A DNA stretch of 64,000 bases, taken from the NCBI GenBank assembly GCA_016464825.1, contig JAEKNQ010000033.1, forward strand, positions 1 through 64,000, read 5' to 3'. The notes below the pieces were generated by a model that ran no database searches, was not told the DNA's origin, and saw nothing but the letters and a program-made list of their open reading frames with translations. The position numbers were made by a program, and so were the translations under genes. Shown piece by piece: positions 19,843 through 27,303 of the stretch. This DNA comes from Candidatus Dormiibacter inghamiae. GTDB taxonomy: Bacteria > Chloroflexota > Dormibacteria > Dormibacterales > Dormibacteraceae. Each line of letters starts with the position of its first letter. The first letter of the stretch is position 1.

Positions 19843-20921
19843 CTCACGCGGTCGAGCAACCGCCAAACGCGCGCCGCCATCCCCGACCAGGTGTAGTGCA
19901 CGGCCCTGGACCTACCGGCGACGCTCAGACGCCGACGCAGATCTGAGTCCCCGAGCAGCCGCTCAAGACCGTCAGCGATCGCCTCGGGCTGCCGTGGATC
20001 CACAGTCAGTGCCGCCTCTCCGGCCACTTCGGGCAAAGAGCCGGCGTTGCTGACCAGAGCCGGAAGGCCGGCTTCCAGCGCTTCCAGCAGCGGCAGACCG
20101 AACCCCTCGTAGAGGCTGGGATAAGCGAGCACCGAGGCATTGCGGTAGAGCGCTTGAAGAGCGGCGTCGTCCACGTGACCCAGGAGGCGCACACCTGGCT
20201 CCACGGCGAGGCGCTGCGGCAGGTCACCGTAGCCCCACCCAGGTCCTCCGGCTATCACCAGCGGCACCGTCACGCCGCGTGCCTTGAGCAGACCGTAGGC
20301 GGTGAGCAGGCCGTGATAGTTCTTGCGCGGCTCGACGGTGCCCACCGCCAGCAGGAAGCCTGGCTCAAGGCCGCTTGGCAGCCGTCCGGGGCTGGCGCCG
20401 GCGGGCCGGCCGCCCAGGCCGATGGCATGCACGCGCTTCTCCAGCCCGGGCAGCGGGTAGTGCTCCAACAGGTCCCGACGCGTCGCCTGCGAAGGCGTGA
20501 GCACCAACGCTGCTCGGCGCAGAGCCGGCGGCAGCAAGCTGCCGAGGTAGGCGCGCTGCTGCCAGGGAACCTCCTCCGGGCGGATTCGAAAGGCCAGATC
20601 ATGCACCAGGAAGGCGGCGGCCGGAGCCTGGCGATGGCGCAGCCCCGGTGGCCAGTAGGGGTAGAGCATGCAGTCAAGGCCGGCTGCGGCTTCGGCGCCC
20701 CGCAGCCAGAGCTTGTTGGCCAGCTCGTGCCGGTGGGGCGAGAGCCGAAGCTGGCAATCGGCCGCATCGAGCCCGGCTACCGGTTCGCGACTGGCGAAGA
20801 GAGTGAGTTCACTAACTCCCCGCTGGGCGATCAGCTCCCGCGTCAGCTCGACTGAGGCCGTCACCATCCCGACGCGGCGACGCCAGCAGGCGGTGAGATC
20901 GACGCCGAGGCGCTTTATCAC
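19839..20921 (-). CDS. Glycosyltransferase family 4 (GT-B)
   Basis: The 360-residue GT-B enzyme has VGTVEPRKNYHGLL near residue 195, the donor-binding motif YEGFGLPLLEALEAGLP near 285 and SNAGSLPEVAGEAAL after it. It probably transfers mannose or a related sugar from a nucleotide donor to an envelope glycan or lipid. GTG 20921 is the start. It follows the MerR gene by 33 nt and may end the minus-strand cluster that begins with the ribosomal-protein genes. Confidence 0.88.
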   Translation of the reverse strand: MIKRLGVDLTACWRRRVGMVTASVELTRELIAQRGVSELTLFASREPVAGLDAADCQLRLSPHRHELANKLWLRGAEAAAGLDCMLYPYWPPGLRHRQAPAAAFLVHDLAFRIRPEEVPWQQRAYLGSLLPPALRRAALVLTPSQATRRDLLEHYPLPGLEKRVHAIGLGGRPAGASPGRLPSGLEPGFLLAVGTVEPRKNYHGLLTAYGLLKARGVTVPLVIAGGPGWGYGDLPQRLAVEPGVRLLGHVDDAALQALYRNASVLAYPSLYEGFGLPLLEALEAGLPALVSNAGSLPEVAGEAALTVDPRQPEAIADGLERLLGDSDLRRRLSVAGRSRAVHYTWSGMAARVWRLLDRVS

Positions 20922-20954
20922 GCGGAGACCGGACGGCCGGGGAGGGGCACGAGC

Positions 20955-21299
20955 TCAGAGAATCTCGGCGTAGCGCCCGAAGACGTCCTCCAGGTCTGGC
21001 GGCGGCTTTAAGGCATTGCCCGCGAGCGCCTGGAACAAAGTCAGGATGTGCTTCACGCCTGCCAGATTGACGCCCTTCTCGCGGGTGAGGTGCTGGATCA
21101 CCTGCAGCTTGCGAATGTCGCGCTGCGAGTAGCGTCGGCGATTGGTGGTGGTTCGGAATGGAAGCACGAGGCCGACGTCCTCGTAGAGCATCAACGTGCG
21201 CGGGTGCGTCTCTAGGATCTCGGAAGCGACGCTGATCGTGTAGAGCGGCTTGTCGAGGTCGAAGCCTCCACCTCTGAACTCGCTGCTGACCATGCTCAT
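20955..21299 (-). CDS. MerR-family regulator, HspR-like
   Basis: The 114-residue protein has a MerR winged helix: YTISVASEILETHPRTLMLYEDVGLV, then RRRYSQRDIRKLQVIQHLT and LAGVKHIL. This resembles HspR heat-shock repressors, which lack effector-binding cysteines. No HAIR operator or dnaK operon is visible here. The start overlaps the response-regulator stop by ATGA, so the pair is co-translated. Confidence 0.82.
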   Translation of the reverse strand: MSMVSSEFRGGGFDLDKPLYTISVASEILETHPRTLMLYEDVGLVLPFRTTTNRRRYSQRDIRKLQVIQHLTREKGVNLAGVKHILTLFQALAGNALKPPPDLEDVFGRYAEIL

Positions 21300-21715
21300 G
21301 TCTCTCCGAGCCAGCCTTGGACTGAGCTCGAGAGACGGCTGGGCGTGGTCTGGCTCTTGATCAGATAGTCCAGGGCGCCCAGCTTGACACCGCGCTCCCT
21401 CAGGTCAGTCTCGCTGTAGTTGGACAGGATCACCACCGGCACCTGCCGCGTGCGTTCGGACTGTCGCAGACGCTCCAGGACCTCGAGGCCGTCCATCGCC
21501 GGAAGCCGGATGTCAAGGAAGATGAGATCAGGCGAGCGCTCATCGGCCAGCCGCAGGCCCTCGAGTCCGTCCTTCGCCATCACCACCCGGTAACCGTCAA
21601 GCTCGAGCTTGAGCCTGTACATCTCGGCCACCATGGGGTCATCCTCTACATAAAAGGACCGTGACCTCATCGCTGGAATGGTGAGTACCTTCAGCCTCTG
21701 CCATCTGCCAGTCAT
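21296..21715 (-). CDS. Stand-alone response regulator receiver domain protein
   Basis: The 139-residue single-domain receiver has acidic residues D25/D26, phosphoacceptor D68 (FLDIRLP), a Ser switch in VVILSNYSE and the conserved Lys in DYLIKSQ. It has no output domain, so it probably acts through partners. Its ATG overlaps the stop of the nadD-rsfS gene by ATGA and the MerR gene overlaps its end in the same way, making one coupled unit with ribosome-assembly genes. No histidine kinase is nearby. Confidence 0.88.
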   Translation of the reverse strand: MTGRWQRLKVLTIPAMRSRSFYVEDDPMVAEMYRLKLELDGYRVVMAKDGLEGLRLADERSPDLIFLDIRLPAMDGLEVLERLRQSERTRQVPVVILSNYSETDLRERGVKLGALDYLIKSQTTPSRLSSSVQGWLGET

Positions 21716-22713
21716 ACTATCGCGTTATCCTCGTCTTCCAACGCAGTTTTCCGTTTCCTTCGATGCTGAGAACCTGCCTGCCAGAGCGCCTCCAAATCGT
21801 AGTAGGAGCGCTCGCCGGGAAGAAACACATGGGCGAGCACCGAGTCGAAGTCGAGCAGAATCCAGCCGGCCGCGGCGTCCAGCCCGCTGGCCGAGAGAGG
21901 CCTGATTCGCCTCTCCCGGGCCTGGTCGATCATCTCCTCGGCGATCGCGCGCAGCTGCCGATCCGTCTCGCCGTCACAGACCACCATGTAGTCGGCCATG
22001 GTCGTCTTTCCGGCCAGGTCGATGATCACCGGGTCCCAAGCCTGCTTCGACTCTGCCGCGCTGACCAGCAGCTCGGCGAGCTGGCGGGAAGGGACCTCGG
22101 CTGATTCGGTCATGTTGCCTCCGTACAGATGCTTTTCGCGAATGTAGGCGGCGACGGGCGGTTCCAGCCGGTCGGCTGCCGGCTCTCCTTCCCGCCGCGC
22201 CAGGCGGCGGCGGATGTCGCTGGCCTTGATGTCAGGAGTCGACTGGCGGCAGACAAGCGTCCGTCTGGCGCTGATGCCCGACTCCCGCAGGTCCTGGAGG
22301 TTCGGGCCGGGTAGACCAGGACGATCGACGATCACCAGTCGGGCCCGCCGCAGGACCTCTTCCTGCTCTTTCCAGGATCGGAGGTCGCGGGCGGCGTCCC
22401 AACCCAGAATCAGGTGCAGCTCGTCTCCGGGCCGCTCCGCCTGGAGCTCACGCAGAGTGTCAACGGTATAGGAAGGGCCCGCCCGGCGCAGCTCAACGTC
22501 CGATACCTCGACGCGGTCCTCGCCGGTCAGGGCCAGGCGGCACATCTCGAAACGATCAGCGGCGCTGGCCTTCGGCTGGCTTCGGTGGGGCGGCTCGCCG
22601 GCGGGCACGACGAGCACCAAGTCCAACCGTGCGCATTTCAGAGCTGCCCTGGCCAGGGCCACGTGGCCGCGGTGCACTGGGTCGAAGGTGCCGCCCAGCA
22701 CGCCAACTCTCAC
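21712..22713 (-). CDS. nadD: Nicotinate-nucleotide adenylyltransferase fused in frame to ribosomal silencing factor RsfS
   Basis: Residues 1-200 are NadD: GGTFDPVHRGH nucleotide-binding motif at the N-terminus and the C-terminal DIKASDIRRRL signature (the usual SSTEIR). They make deamido-NAD from NaMN and ATP. Residues 201-333 are RsfS (TMADYMVVCDGETDRQLRAI, then WILLDFDSVLAHVF), which binds L14 and blocks subunit joining. No stop codon separates them. An internal ATG at 22113 carries its own GGAGG (22122-22118), so a free RsfS may also be made. It follows obg with a 4-nt overlap and is followed by the response regulator. Confidence 0.9.
   Translation of the reverse strand: MRVGVLGGTFDPVHRGHVALARAALKCARLDLVLVVPAGEPPHRSQPKASAADRFEMCRLALTGEDRVEVSDVELRRAGPSYTVDTLRELQAERPGDELHLILGWDAARDLRSWKEQEEVLRRARLVIVDRPGLPGPNLQDLRESGISARRTLVCRQSTPDIKASDIRRRLARREGEPAADRLEPPVAAYIREKHLYGGNMTESAEVPSRQLAELLVSAAESKQAWDPVIIDLAGKTTMADYMVVCDGETDRQLRAIAEEMIDQARERRIRPLSASGLDAAAGWILLDFDSVLAHVFLPGERSYYDLEALWQAGSQHRRKRKTALEDEDNAIV
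22111..22122 (-). promoter_or_regulatory. Internal Shine-Dalgarno and ATG for free RsfS
   Basis: GGAGG (22122-22118), 4 nt of spacer and ATG (22113-22111) lie inside the nadD-rsfS reading frame, exactly at the domain boundary. They would yield a separate RsfS of 133 residues. Confidence 0.6.
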
Positions 22714-24014
22714 GGCTGGTATTCGAACTCCAGGTCGCCCGCGCGGACAGTATCGCCAGCTACCGCACCTGCCTCTTCCAGCGCTGTCGAGACGCCGATT
22801 CGGTCCAGCTGGAGCTGGAAGCGCTGGAGCGCGCTGACTGAATCGAAGTCGGTTGCTGCGATGAGCCTGTCGAGCGCCGCGCCGGCGATCCGATAGCCCC
22901 AGGCTTCCTTCACCACGGCCGGCGGTGGGGGCGCGGACCGGCGCCGGCGGAGCCGGATCACGGGCTCCGCCGGCAGTGCCGGCGCTGGTTGGGGCACAGC
23001 TGTCAGCTTGCTGGCCAGCTGCCCCACCAGCTGGGTGACACCTTCTCCGGTGTGGGCGGAGATCCAGTGCAGCGCTCTGAGTTCGACGCCAGGCGGCAGA
23101 TCGACTGCCCGCAGCCTCTTCCGCAGCTGCTGCGTCTCTTCCAGATCCACCTTGTTGACAGCCACCAGGGCGGGCCGGCTCGCCAGCTCAGGCGAGTGGT
23201 GAGCGATCTCCCGGCGCACGATGGTGAAATCCGCCCAGGGATCCGGCGCTGCCCCGTCGACCAGATAGACAAGCATGCGCGTCCGCTCCACATGCCGCAG
23301 GAAGCGCAGCCCCAGCCCAGCCCCGAGGGCGGCCCCCTCGATCAGGCCCGGGATGTCGGCGATAACCAGGCGGGTGCCTCCCGGCGCCTGTACCACGCCC
23401 AGCTCTGGATCAACTGTGGTGAAGGGATAGGCCCCGACCTTCGGGGTGGCGGCGGAGATGGCGCGGAGCAGCGAGGACTTGCCTGCGTTGGGCGCTCCCA
23501 CCAAGCCTGCGTCCGCGATCAGCTTGAGATCCAGCCGAAGGTCTCGCTCCTCGCCCTTCTGGCCGGGCTCAGCTGTCATCGGTGAGCGGTTCACAGAGCT
23601 CTTGAAGTGGACGTTTCCGCGACCGCCACGGCCGCCCGAAGCGACGACTGCCTCAGCGCCCTCGCTGGCGAGGTCGGCCAGCATCGCACCTGTCACATCG
23701 TCCGTCACCACAGTTCCCAGCGGCACTGGCAGCCGCAGGTCGGCCGCGCTCTTCCCCGCCTTGAGGCCGGCGTGCCCAGCCTCCCCGTCGTGGGCCTGCA
23801 GCTGCTTTTGGCGGAGGTAGGCGGCCAACGACGATTCCTCCCTGGTGGCGTAGAGGATGACCGAGCCGCCCCGCCCCCCATCTCCACCGTCAGGGCCACC
23901 GCGGGGTTGATAGGGCTCGCGACGGAAAGATACGGCTCCCCGGCCACCCCTGCCGGCGTGGACGTGGACGACGGCTGAGTCGATGAACGAACCGTGTTGG
24001 TTGTGTTCGGGCAT
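22710..24014 (-). CDS. obg: Obg/CgtA GTPase
   Basis: The 434-residue ribosome-assembly and stress GTPase has an N-terminal glycine-rich Obg domain (VHVHAGRGGRGAVSFRRE to about residue 160). The G domain follows with GAPNAGKSS (G1), TTVDPELGV (switch region), DIPGLIEGA (G3) and NKVDL (G4), and then a C-terminal OCT domain (YRIAGAALDRLIAATDFDS). It acts on the 50S subunit and sits in the classical rplU-rpmA-obg order, overlapping nadD by 4 nt. Confidence 0.96.
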   Translation of the reverse strand: MPEHNQHGSFIDSAVVHVHAGRGGRGAVSFRREPYQPRGGPDGGDGGRGGSVILYATREESSLAAYLRQKQLQAHDGEAGHAGLKAGKSAADLRLPVPLGTVVTDDVTGAMLADLASEGAEAVVASGGRGGRGNVHFKSSVNRSPMTAEPGQKGEERDLRLDLKLIADAGLVGAPNAGKSSLLRAISAATPKVGAYPFTTVDPELGVVQAPGGTRLVIADIPGLIEGAALGAGLGLRFLRHVERTRMLVYLVDGAAPDPWADFTIVRREIAHHSPELASRPALVAVNKVDLEETQQLRKRLRAVDLPPGVELRALHWISAHTGEGVTQLVGQLASKLTAVPQPAPALPAEPVIRLRRRRSAPPPPAVVKEAWGYRIAGAALDRLIAATDFDSVSALQRFQLQLDRIGVSTALEEAGAVAGDTVRAGDLEFEYQP

Positions 24015-24047
24015 CAGCGCCCGAGCCGGCGGGATCCGGTCAGTCCG

Positions 24048-24305
24048 CTAGCCGGCCGGCGCGATTGAGACGCGGCGGCCATCCTTGCCCACCCGCTCGT
24101 AAGTGACCTGACCTGTCTCGGTTGCGAAGAGCGTGTGGTCACGGCCCTGACCGACGTTGGCACCGGCTCGGATCCTGCTGCCGCGCTGGCGGACCAGGAT
24201 GGCCCCGGCCGTGACTGTCTGGCCGCCGTAGGCCTTGACCCCCAGCATCTGCGGGTTGGAGTCCCGGCCGTTGCGCGATGAGCCTCCACCTTTCTTATGT
24301 GCCAT
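24048..24305 (-). CDS. rpmA: 50S ribosomal protein L27
   Basis: The 85-residue protein has the full L27 pattern: [17 protein letters not shown], then [19 protein letters not shown] and DHTLFA. The N-terminal arm reaches the peptidyl transferase centre. Here Met1 is followed directly by AHKKGG, so there is no cleaved Firmicutes-type prepeptide. It starts one base after the end of rplU. Confidence 0.97.
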   Translation of the reverse strand: MAHKKGGGSSRNGRDSNPQMLGVKAYGGQTVTAGAILVRQRGSRIRAGANVGQGRDHTLFATETGQVTYERVGKDGRRVSIAPAG

Positions 24306-24755
24306 CTATTGGGCCTCCTGGGCCGACCGGGACGCGCGGGCACGTGGCTTGCTGGACTTTGGCTTGCTCTCGGCCTTCGCCTCCCCAACGTCGGCCTGCG
24401 GCTCGGCCTTCGCGTTCTTCGCTGGCTTGCCGATGCTGACAATTTCCACTGCGGTCAGATCGGCCCGAGCGCCCCGATGGACCCGCACCCGCTTCTTGGA
24501 CTTGTAGCGAAGCACGTCGATCTTCTTCCCGCGCGGATGGCCGATCACCCTGCCGGTGACCACCTGGCCCGCCAGCTCCTTGGGGCGAGCCAGTAGGGTA
24601 TCGCCGTCGGCGACCAGCAGGACACGCTCGAAGGTCAGCTCCGAGTCCGTCTCGGCGGCTATGCGATCCACCAGGATTCGGTCTCCGGCTGCTACGCGAT
24701 ACTGCTTGCCACCGCTGATGACGACGGCCGTGGCTGCTCCTTTGGCTGCGGGCAC
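24306..24755 (-). CDS. rplU: 50S ribosomal protein L21 with a long C-terminal tail
   Basis: Residues about 10-110 are L21 (VVISGGKQYRVAAGDRILVD, then GRVIGHPRGKKIDVLRYKSK). The last 40 residues form a Lys/Ala/Pro/Ser tail not found in the usual 100-110 residue L21; it is probably disordered and RNA-binding. The GTG 24755 start follows a TAGAAT -10 by 8 nt, so L21-L27-Obg has its own leaderless promoter inside the 51-nt gap after the membrane cassette. Confidence 0.93.
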   Translation of the reverse strand: MPAAKGAATAVVISGGKQYRVAAGDRILVDRIAAETDSELTFERVLLVADGDTLLARPKELAGQVVTGRVIGHPRGKKIDVLRYKSKKRVRVHRGARADLTAVEIVSIGKPAKNAKAEPQADVGEAKAESKPKSSKPRARASRSAQEAQ

Positions 24756-24763
24756 GAGGCGGC

Positions 24764-24769
24764 ATTCTA
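24764..24769 (-). promoter_or_regulatory. -10 hexamer TAGAAT for rplU
   Basis: On the minus strand TAGAAT ends 8 nt before GTG 24755. Confidence 0.55.
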
Positions 24770-24806
24770 CCTGATCCTCGGACCGCCGAACCGCGGCTTC
24801 ACGGGT

Positions 24807-25601
24807 TCAGGCGAGGCGGCTGGCGAAAGCCGCCAGGCCCAAAGTGCTGGCAGCGAGAAGGACCAGCAGGAGCCTGTAAGTGCGGCCCTCGCGCGGAAGC
24901 AGCCGGCAGAGCACAGCTGCTGCCAGTGCGATGGCGGCGGTTTCGACACCGAAGCGCAGGATCCCAGCGAGGTCGTCGCCGACCGGCGGCAGGAGGACCG
25001 AAGTGCCGAGCGCGCAGGCGGGCAGCCAGAGCGCCGCCCGCGTCGCCCGCTCCGACCAGTCGACCGGCGGGGCCGAGAACCTGAGCAGGACAGCCGGTAG
25101 GCAGAGCAGGTAAAGCAGTCCGGCCACCGCCTTGAGACCGAGGTGCAGGGGCACGGCGATGGCTGCGATGGCGGTGGGGCGGAACGTGCCGGCGGCGACG
25201 GCCGGGCCGAGCAGCGCCAGGCTCCAGCCGAGCTGGGCCACAAGCAGACCGCCAGGTCCGCGCTCCGACCTGGCTGAATCCCCGCGACTGCCCGACCAGA
25301 TCGCCCAGCCAGCGCCGGCCACGCACACAGCCCCCAGCAGCGTGCTTCTTTCGGCCGCCGGCACCGGATTGAATGGCGCAGCCAGCTGGGTGGCGGCGAC
25401 CGCCGCCAGGAGGAGCGCCAGCCGTGCGGCCAGCGACAGATTGCCTGGCCTGCTATGCCGCAGGCTCAGGCCAGCGCCGGCACGCTCACGAGCCAGGCGG
25501 CCCAGTCCCCATTCGGCGCCGAGGCCGAGCAGCAGGACGCTGAGCAGCCCTGGGTAGGCGATCAGGGCCAGGCTGTGCAGGCCGAGATCCGTCAGGCTCA
25601 C
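24807..25601 (-). CDS. NuoH/HyfC-like membrane protein, diverged
   Basis: The 264-residue protein has about eight membrane segments. The frame is set by a GTGA overlap with the upstream gene. The pattern LLVAQLGWSLALLGPAVAAG and the later LHLGLKAVAGLLYLLCLPAVLL align roughly with NuoH/HyfC helices. The acidic quinone-site loop of NuoH (APFDLPEAE...ELVAGYHTEYSG) is replaced by SAPPVDWSERATRAALW, so neither quinone chemistry nor proton coupling of the classical type is expected. It is the last gene of the four-gene cassette. Assignment rests on topology, order and weak similarity. Confidence 0.6.
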   Translation of the reverse strand: MSLTDLGLHSLALIAYPGLLSVLLLGLGAEWGLGRLARERAGAGLSLRHSRPGNLSLAARLALLLAAVAATQLAAPFNPVPAAERSTLLGAVCVAGAGWAIWSGSRGDSARSERGPGGLLVAQLGWSLALLGPAVAAGTFRPTAIAAIAVPLHLGLKAVAGLLYLLCLPAVLLRFSAPPVDWSERATRAALWLPACALGTSVLLPPVGDDLAGILRFGVETAAIALAAAVLCRLLPREGRTYRLLLVLLAASTLGLAAFASRLA

Positions 25602-26776
25602 GCCGCAGCTGCCAGGAAGACGTTGGGCGCGAGGCCCAGCACCAGGCTGAGGCCGAGTGTAAGCAGAACTCCCACGGTGGTGCGGCGGCTCGGCCTGCCC
25701 AGCGTCCGGGCGAGCCGCAAAGCGTGCGCCGTCCAGAGCAGGAAGGCGATCACCAGGAACGCCACCAGGAGCCAGGAGAACTGCGCAGCCGCGCGCAGAG
25801 CGTAGAGACGAAGGGCAAAGCCCGCGAACGGCGCGCCACCCGCCAGCACCAATGCGGTCACCACATTCAGGCCGCGGAGGTCCGGCTCCGCTCTGCCCAG
25901 CAGCACCGGCCGGGCCCAGAGATAGAGCGGAAAGCGCACGAGGATGAGCGAGAGCAGGGCCAGGACCGCCGCCTTGCTGCCGGCGCCGGCGTAGAGGCCG
26001 AGTCCGATCAGCGCCACCCCCCACTCGGCCACGAACGAGAGCCGCCAGGCCTCGGTACCGCCCGCCGCCCGCCAGGCGCCGACGACTCCCCAGAGCAGAT
26101 TGAGGACTCCGGCCAGCAGGAGTGTCGCCCCAAACACGCCCCGCTCGTCTCCGCTCAGCAGCGGGAGAAGCCGGGCAGGCAGACCGAGTGCCAGGGCAGG
26201 CCCGAAAAGGCCCGTCCAGGGCACCGGCGAGGAGCTGGCCGGTTCGTCGCTGCGCAACTCGGGCAGATACGGAACGAGCGCGGCCACCGCCACGAGTCCC
26301 AACGCCACCAGCAAAGCTCCCGCACGGCCGAGGGGAACGCTGCCCGAGCGCAGCAGCAGCCAGCCGAGGGCGAGAAGAGCCGCGGCGATGACTGAGGGCC
26401 TAACCCTGACCGCGAAGGTGCGGCGGCCCGGCTGACTGGCCTGAAGGACTCCCAGCAACAAGAGGATGATGGCCACCGAGTTGGGATCCGGCATCACAAG
26501 GAGCGCCGCCAAGGCACCCAGCGCTATGCCGCCGGCGGCGATGAGGTTCCCGCGCTGGACAGTCAGCGGAGCGAAGACGCAGGCCAGGCCGAGGCTGGCC
26601 GCGCAGGCGAGAAGGCCGAGGCGGGCGGAGCCCGGAAGCGGCGGAACCACGCCTCGAGTCACCGCCGGTCCCAACACCGTGAGCGCCCACAGCGTCAGAC
26701 CGCCGAGTCCGAGGCCCACTGTGCCTGCCGACAGCCGACTAGCGGGCGCTTGCGATACAGGGTCGAACGCGCTCAC
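25598..26776 (-). CDS. Antiporter-like (NuoN/NuoM/HyfF-type) membrane protein, diverged
   Basis: The 392-residue protein has about twelve helices. The C-terminal part (LVLAGGAPFAGFALRLYALRAA) matches the late helices of NuoM/N (typically AGIPPTAGFFGKFYL). The helix-8 signature (DLKRVLAYSSISHLG) appears as GTEAWRLSFVAEWG, without its Lys. It overlaps both neighbours by 4 nt. It is shorter than NuoN (about 480), and I could not find the usual helix-5 Glu or helix-7 Lys. It may be a structural paralogue of a pump subunit. Confidence 0.62.
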   Translation of the reverse strand: MSAFDPVSQAPASRLSAGTVGLGLGGLTLWALTVLGPAVTRGVVPPLPGSARLGLLACAASLGLACVFAPLTVQRGNLIAAGGIALGALAALLVMPDPNSVAIILLLLGVLQASQPGRRTFAVRVRPSVIAAALLALGWLLLRSGSVPLGRAGALLVALGLVAVAALVPYLPELRSDEPASSSPVPWTGLFGPALALGLPARLLPLLSGDERGVFGATLLLAGVLNLLWGVVGAWRAAGGTEAWRLSFVAEWGVALIGLGLYAGAGSKAAVLALLSLILVRFPLYLWARPVLLGRAEPDLRGLNVVTALVLAGGAPFAGFALRLYALRAAAQFSWLLVAFLVIAFLLWTAHALRLARTLGRPSRRTTVGVLLTLGLSLVLGLAPNVFLAAAA

Positions 26777-27303
26777 GCCAGCGCCTCGGGGTCGCTGACC
26801 GGCAGGCTGGAGACGACCAGGCTCACCAGCCCGCCCGCCACCAAACCCAGTTGACCGCTGAGCAGGGAGAGGCCAAGGGCCAGCGCGGCGCCTCCGGTGA
26901 GTGCGCCCGAGCGGGCGCCCCCAGACAGCATGCGAGCGGCGCCCAGACCTGCGACTGTCAGCGCCGCCAGACGAGTGGCTCCGCCCTCCGCCGAGATGAG
27001 ATAAAGGGCGACGTAGGCTGAGAGCGGGAGCATGAGCAGAGCGAGGATGAGGCGTGGTGTCGAGCCTGCCTGCAGCACTCGCCAGCCGGGCTCGCCGGCG
27101 CGCAGGCGCAGCCCGGCCGACAGCGCGGCGGCGGCGACCAGAACGGCGGCGGCAGCGGGGCCGGCTTGCTGGAGAGCGGGTAGACCCAGCCCTCCACCCG
27201 CCAGGGCGAGTCCCAGTGCCAGCGCCCGGCGGCCGTCAGAAACAGTGATGGCGGCTGCTCCCAACCAGGCCAGCAGGGCGCCGGCCACAGCAAGCGAGGT
27301 CAA
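26773..27303 (-). CDS. Small HyfE/NuoK-like membrane protein
   Basis: The 176 residues are almost wholly hydrophobic, with five to six short helices. By size, topology and position between two antiporter-like subunits it corresponds to hydrogenase-4 component E. Sequence similarity is too weak to be sure. It overlaps both neighbours by 4 nt (ATGA-type junctions). Confidence 0.5.
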   Translation of the reverse strand: MTSLAVAGALLAWLGAAAITVSDGRRALALGLALAGGGLGLPALQQAGPAAAAVLVAAAALSAGLRLRAGEPGWRVLQAGSTPRLILALLMLPLSAYVALYLISAEGGATRLAALTVAGLGAARMLSGGARSGALTGGAALALGLSLLSGQLGLVAGGLVSLVVSSLPVSDPEALA

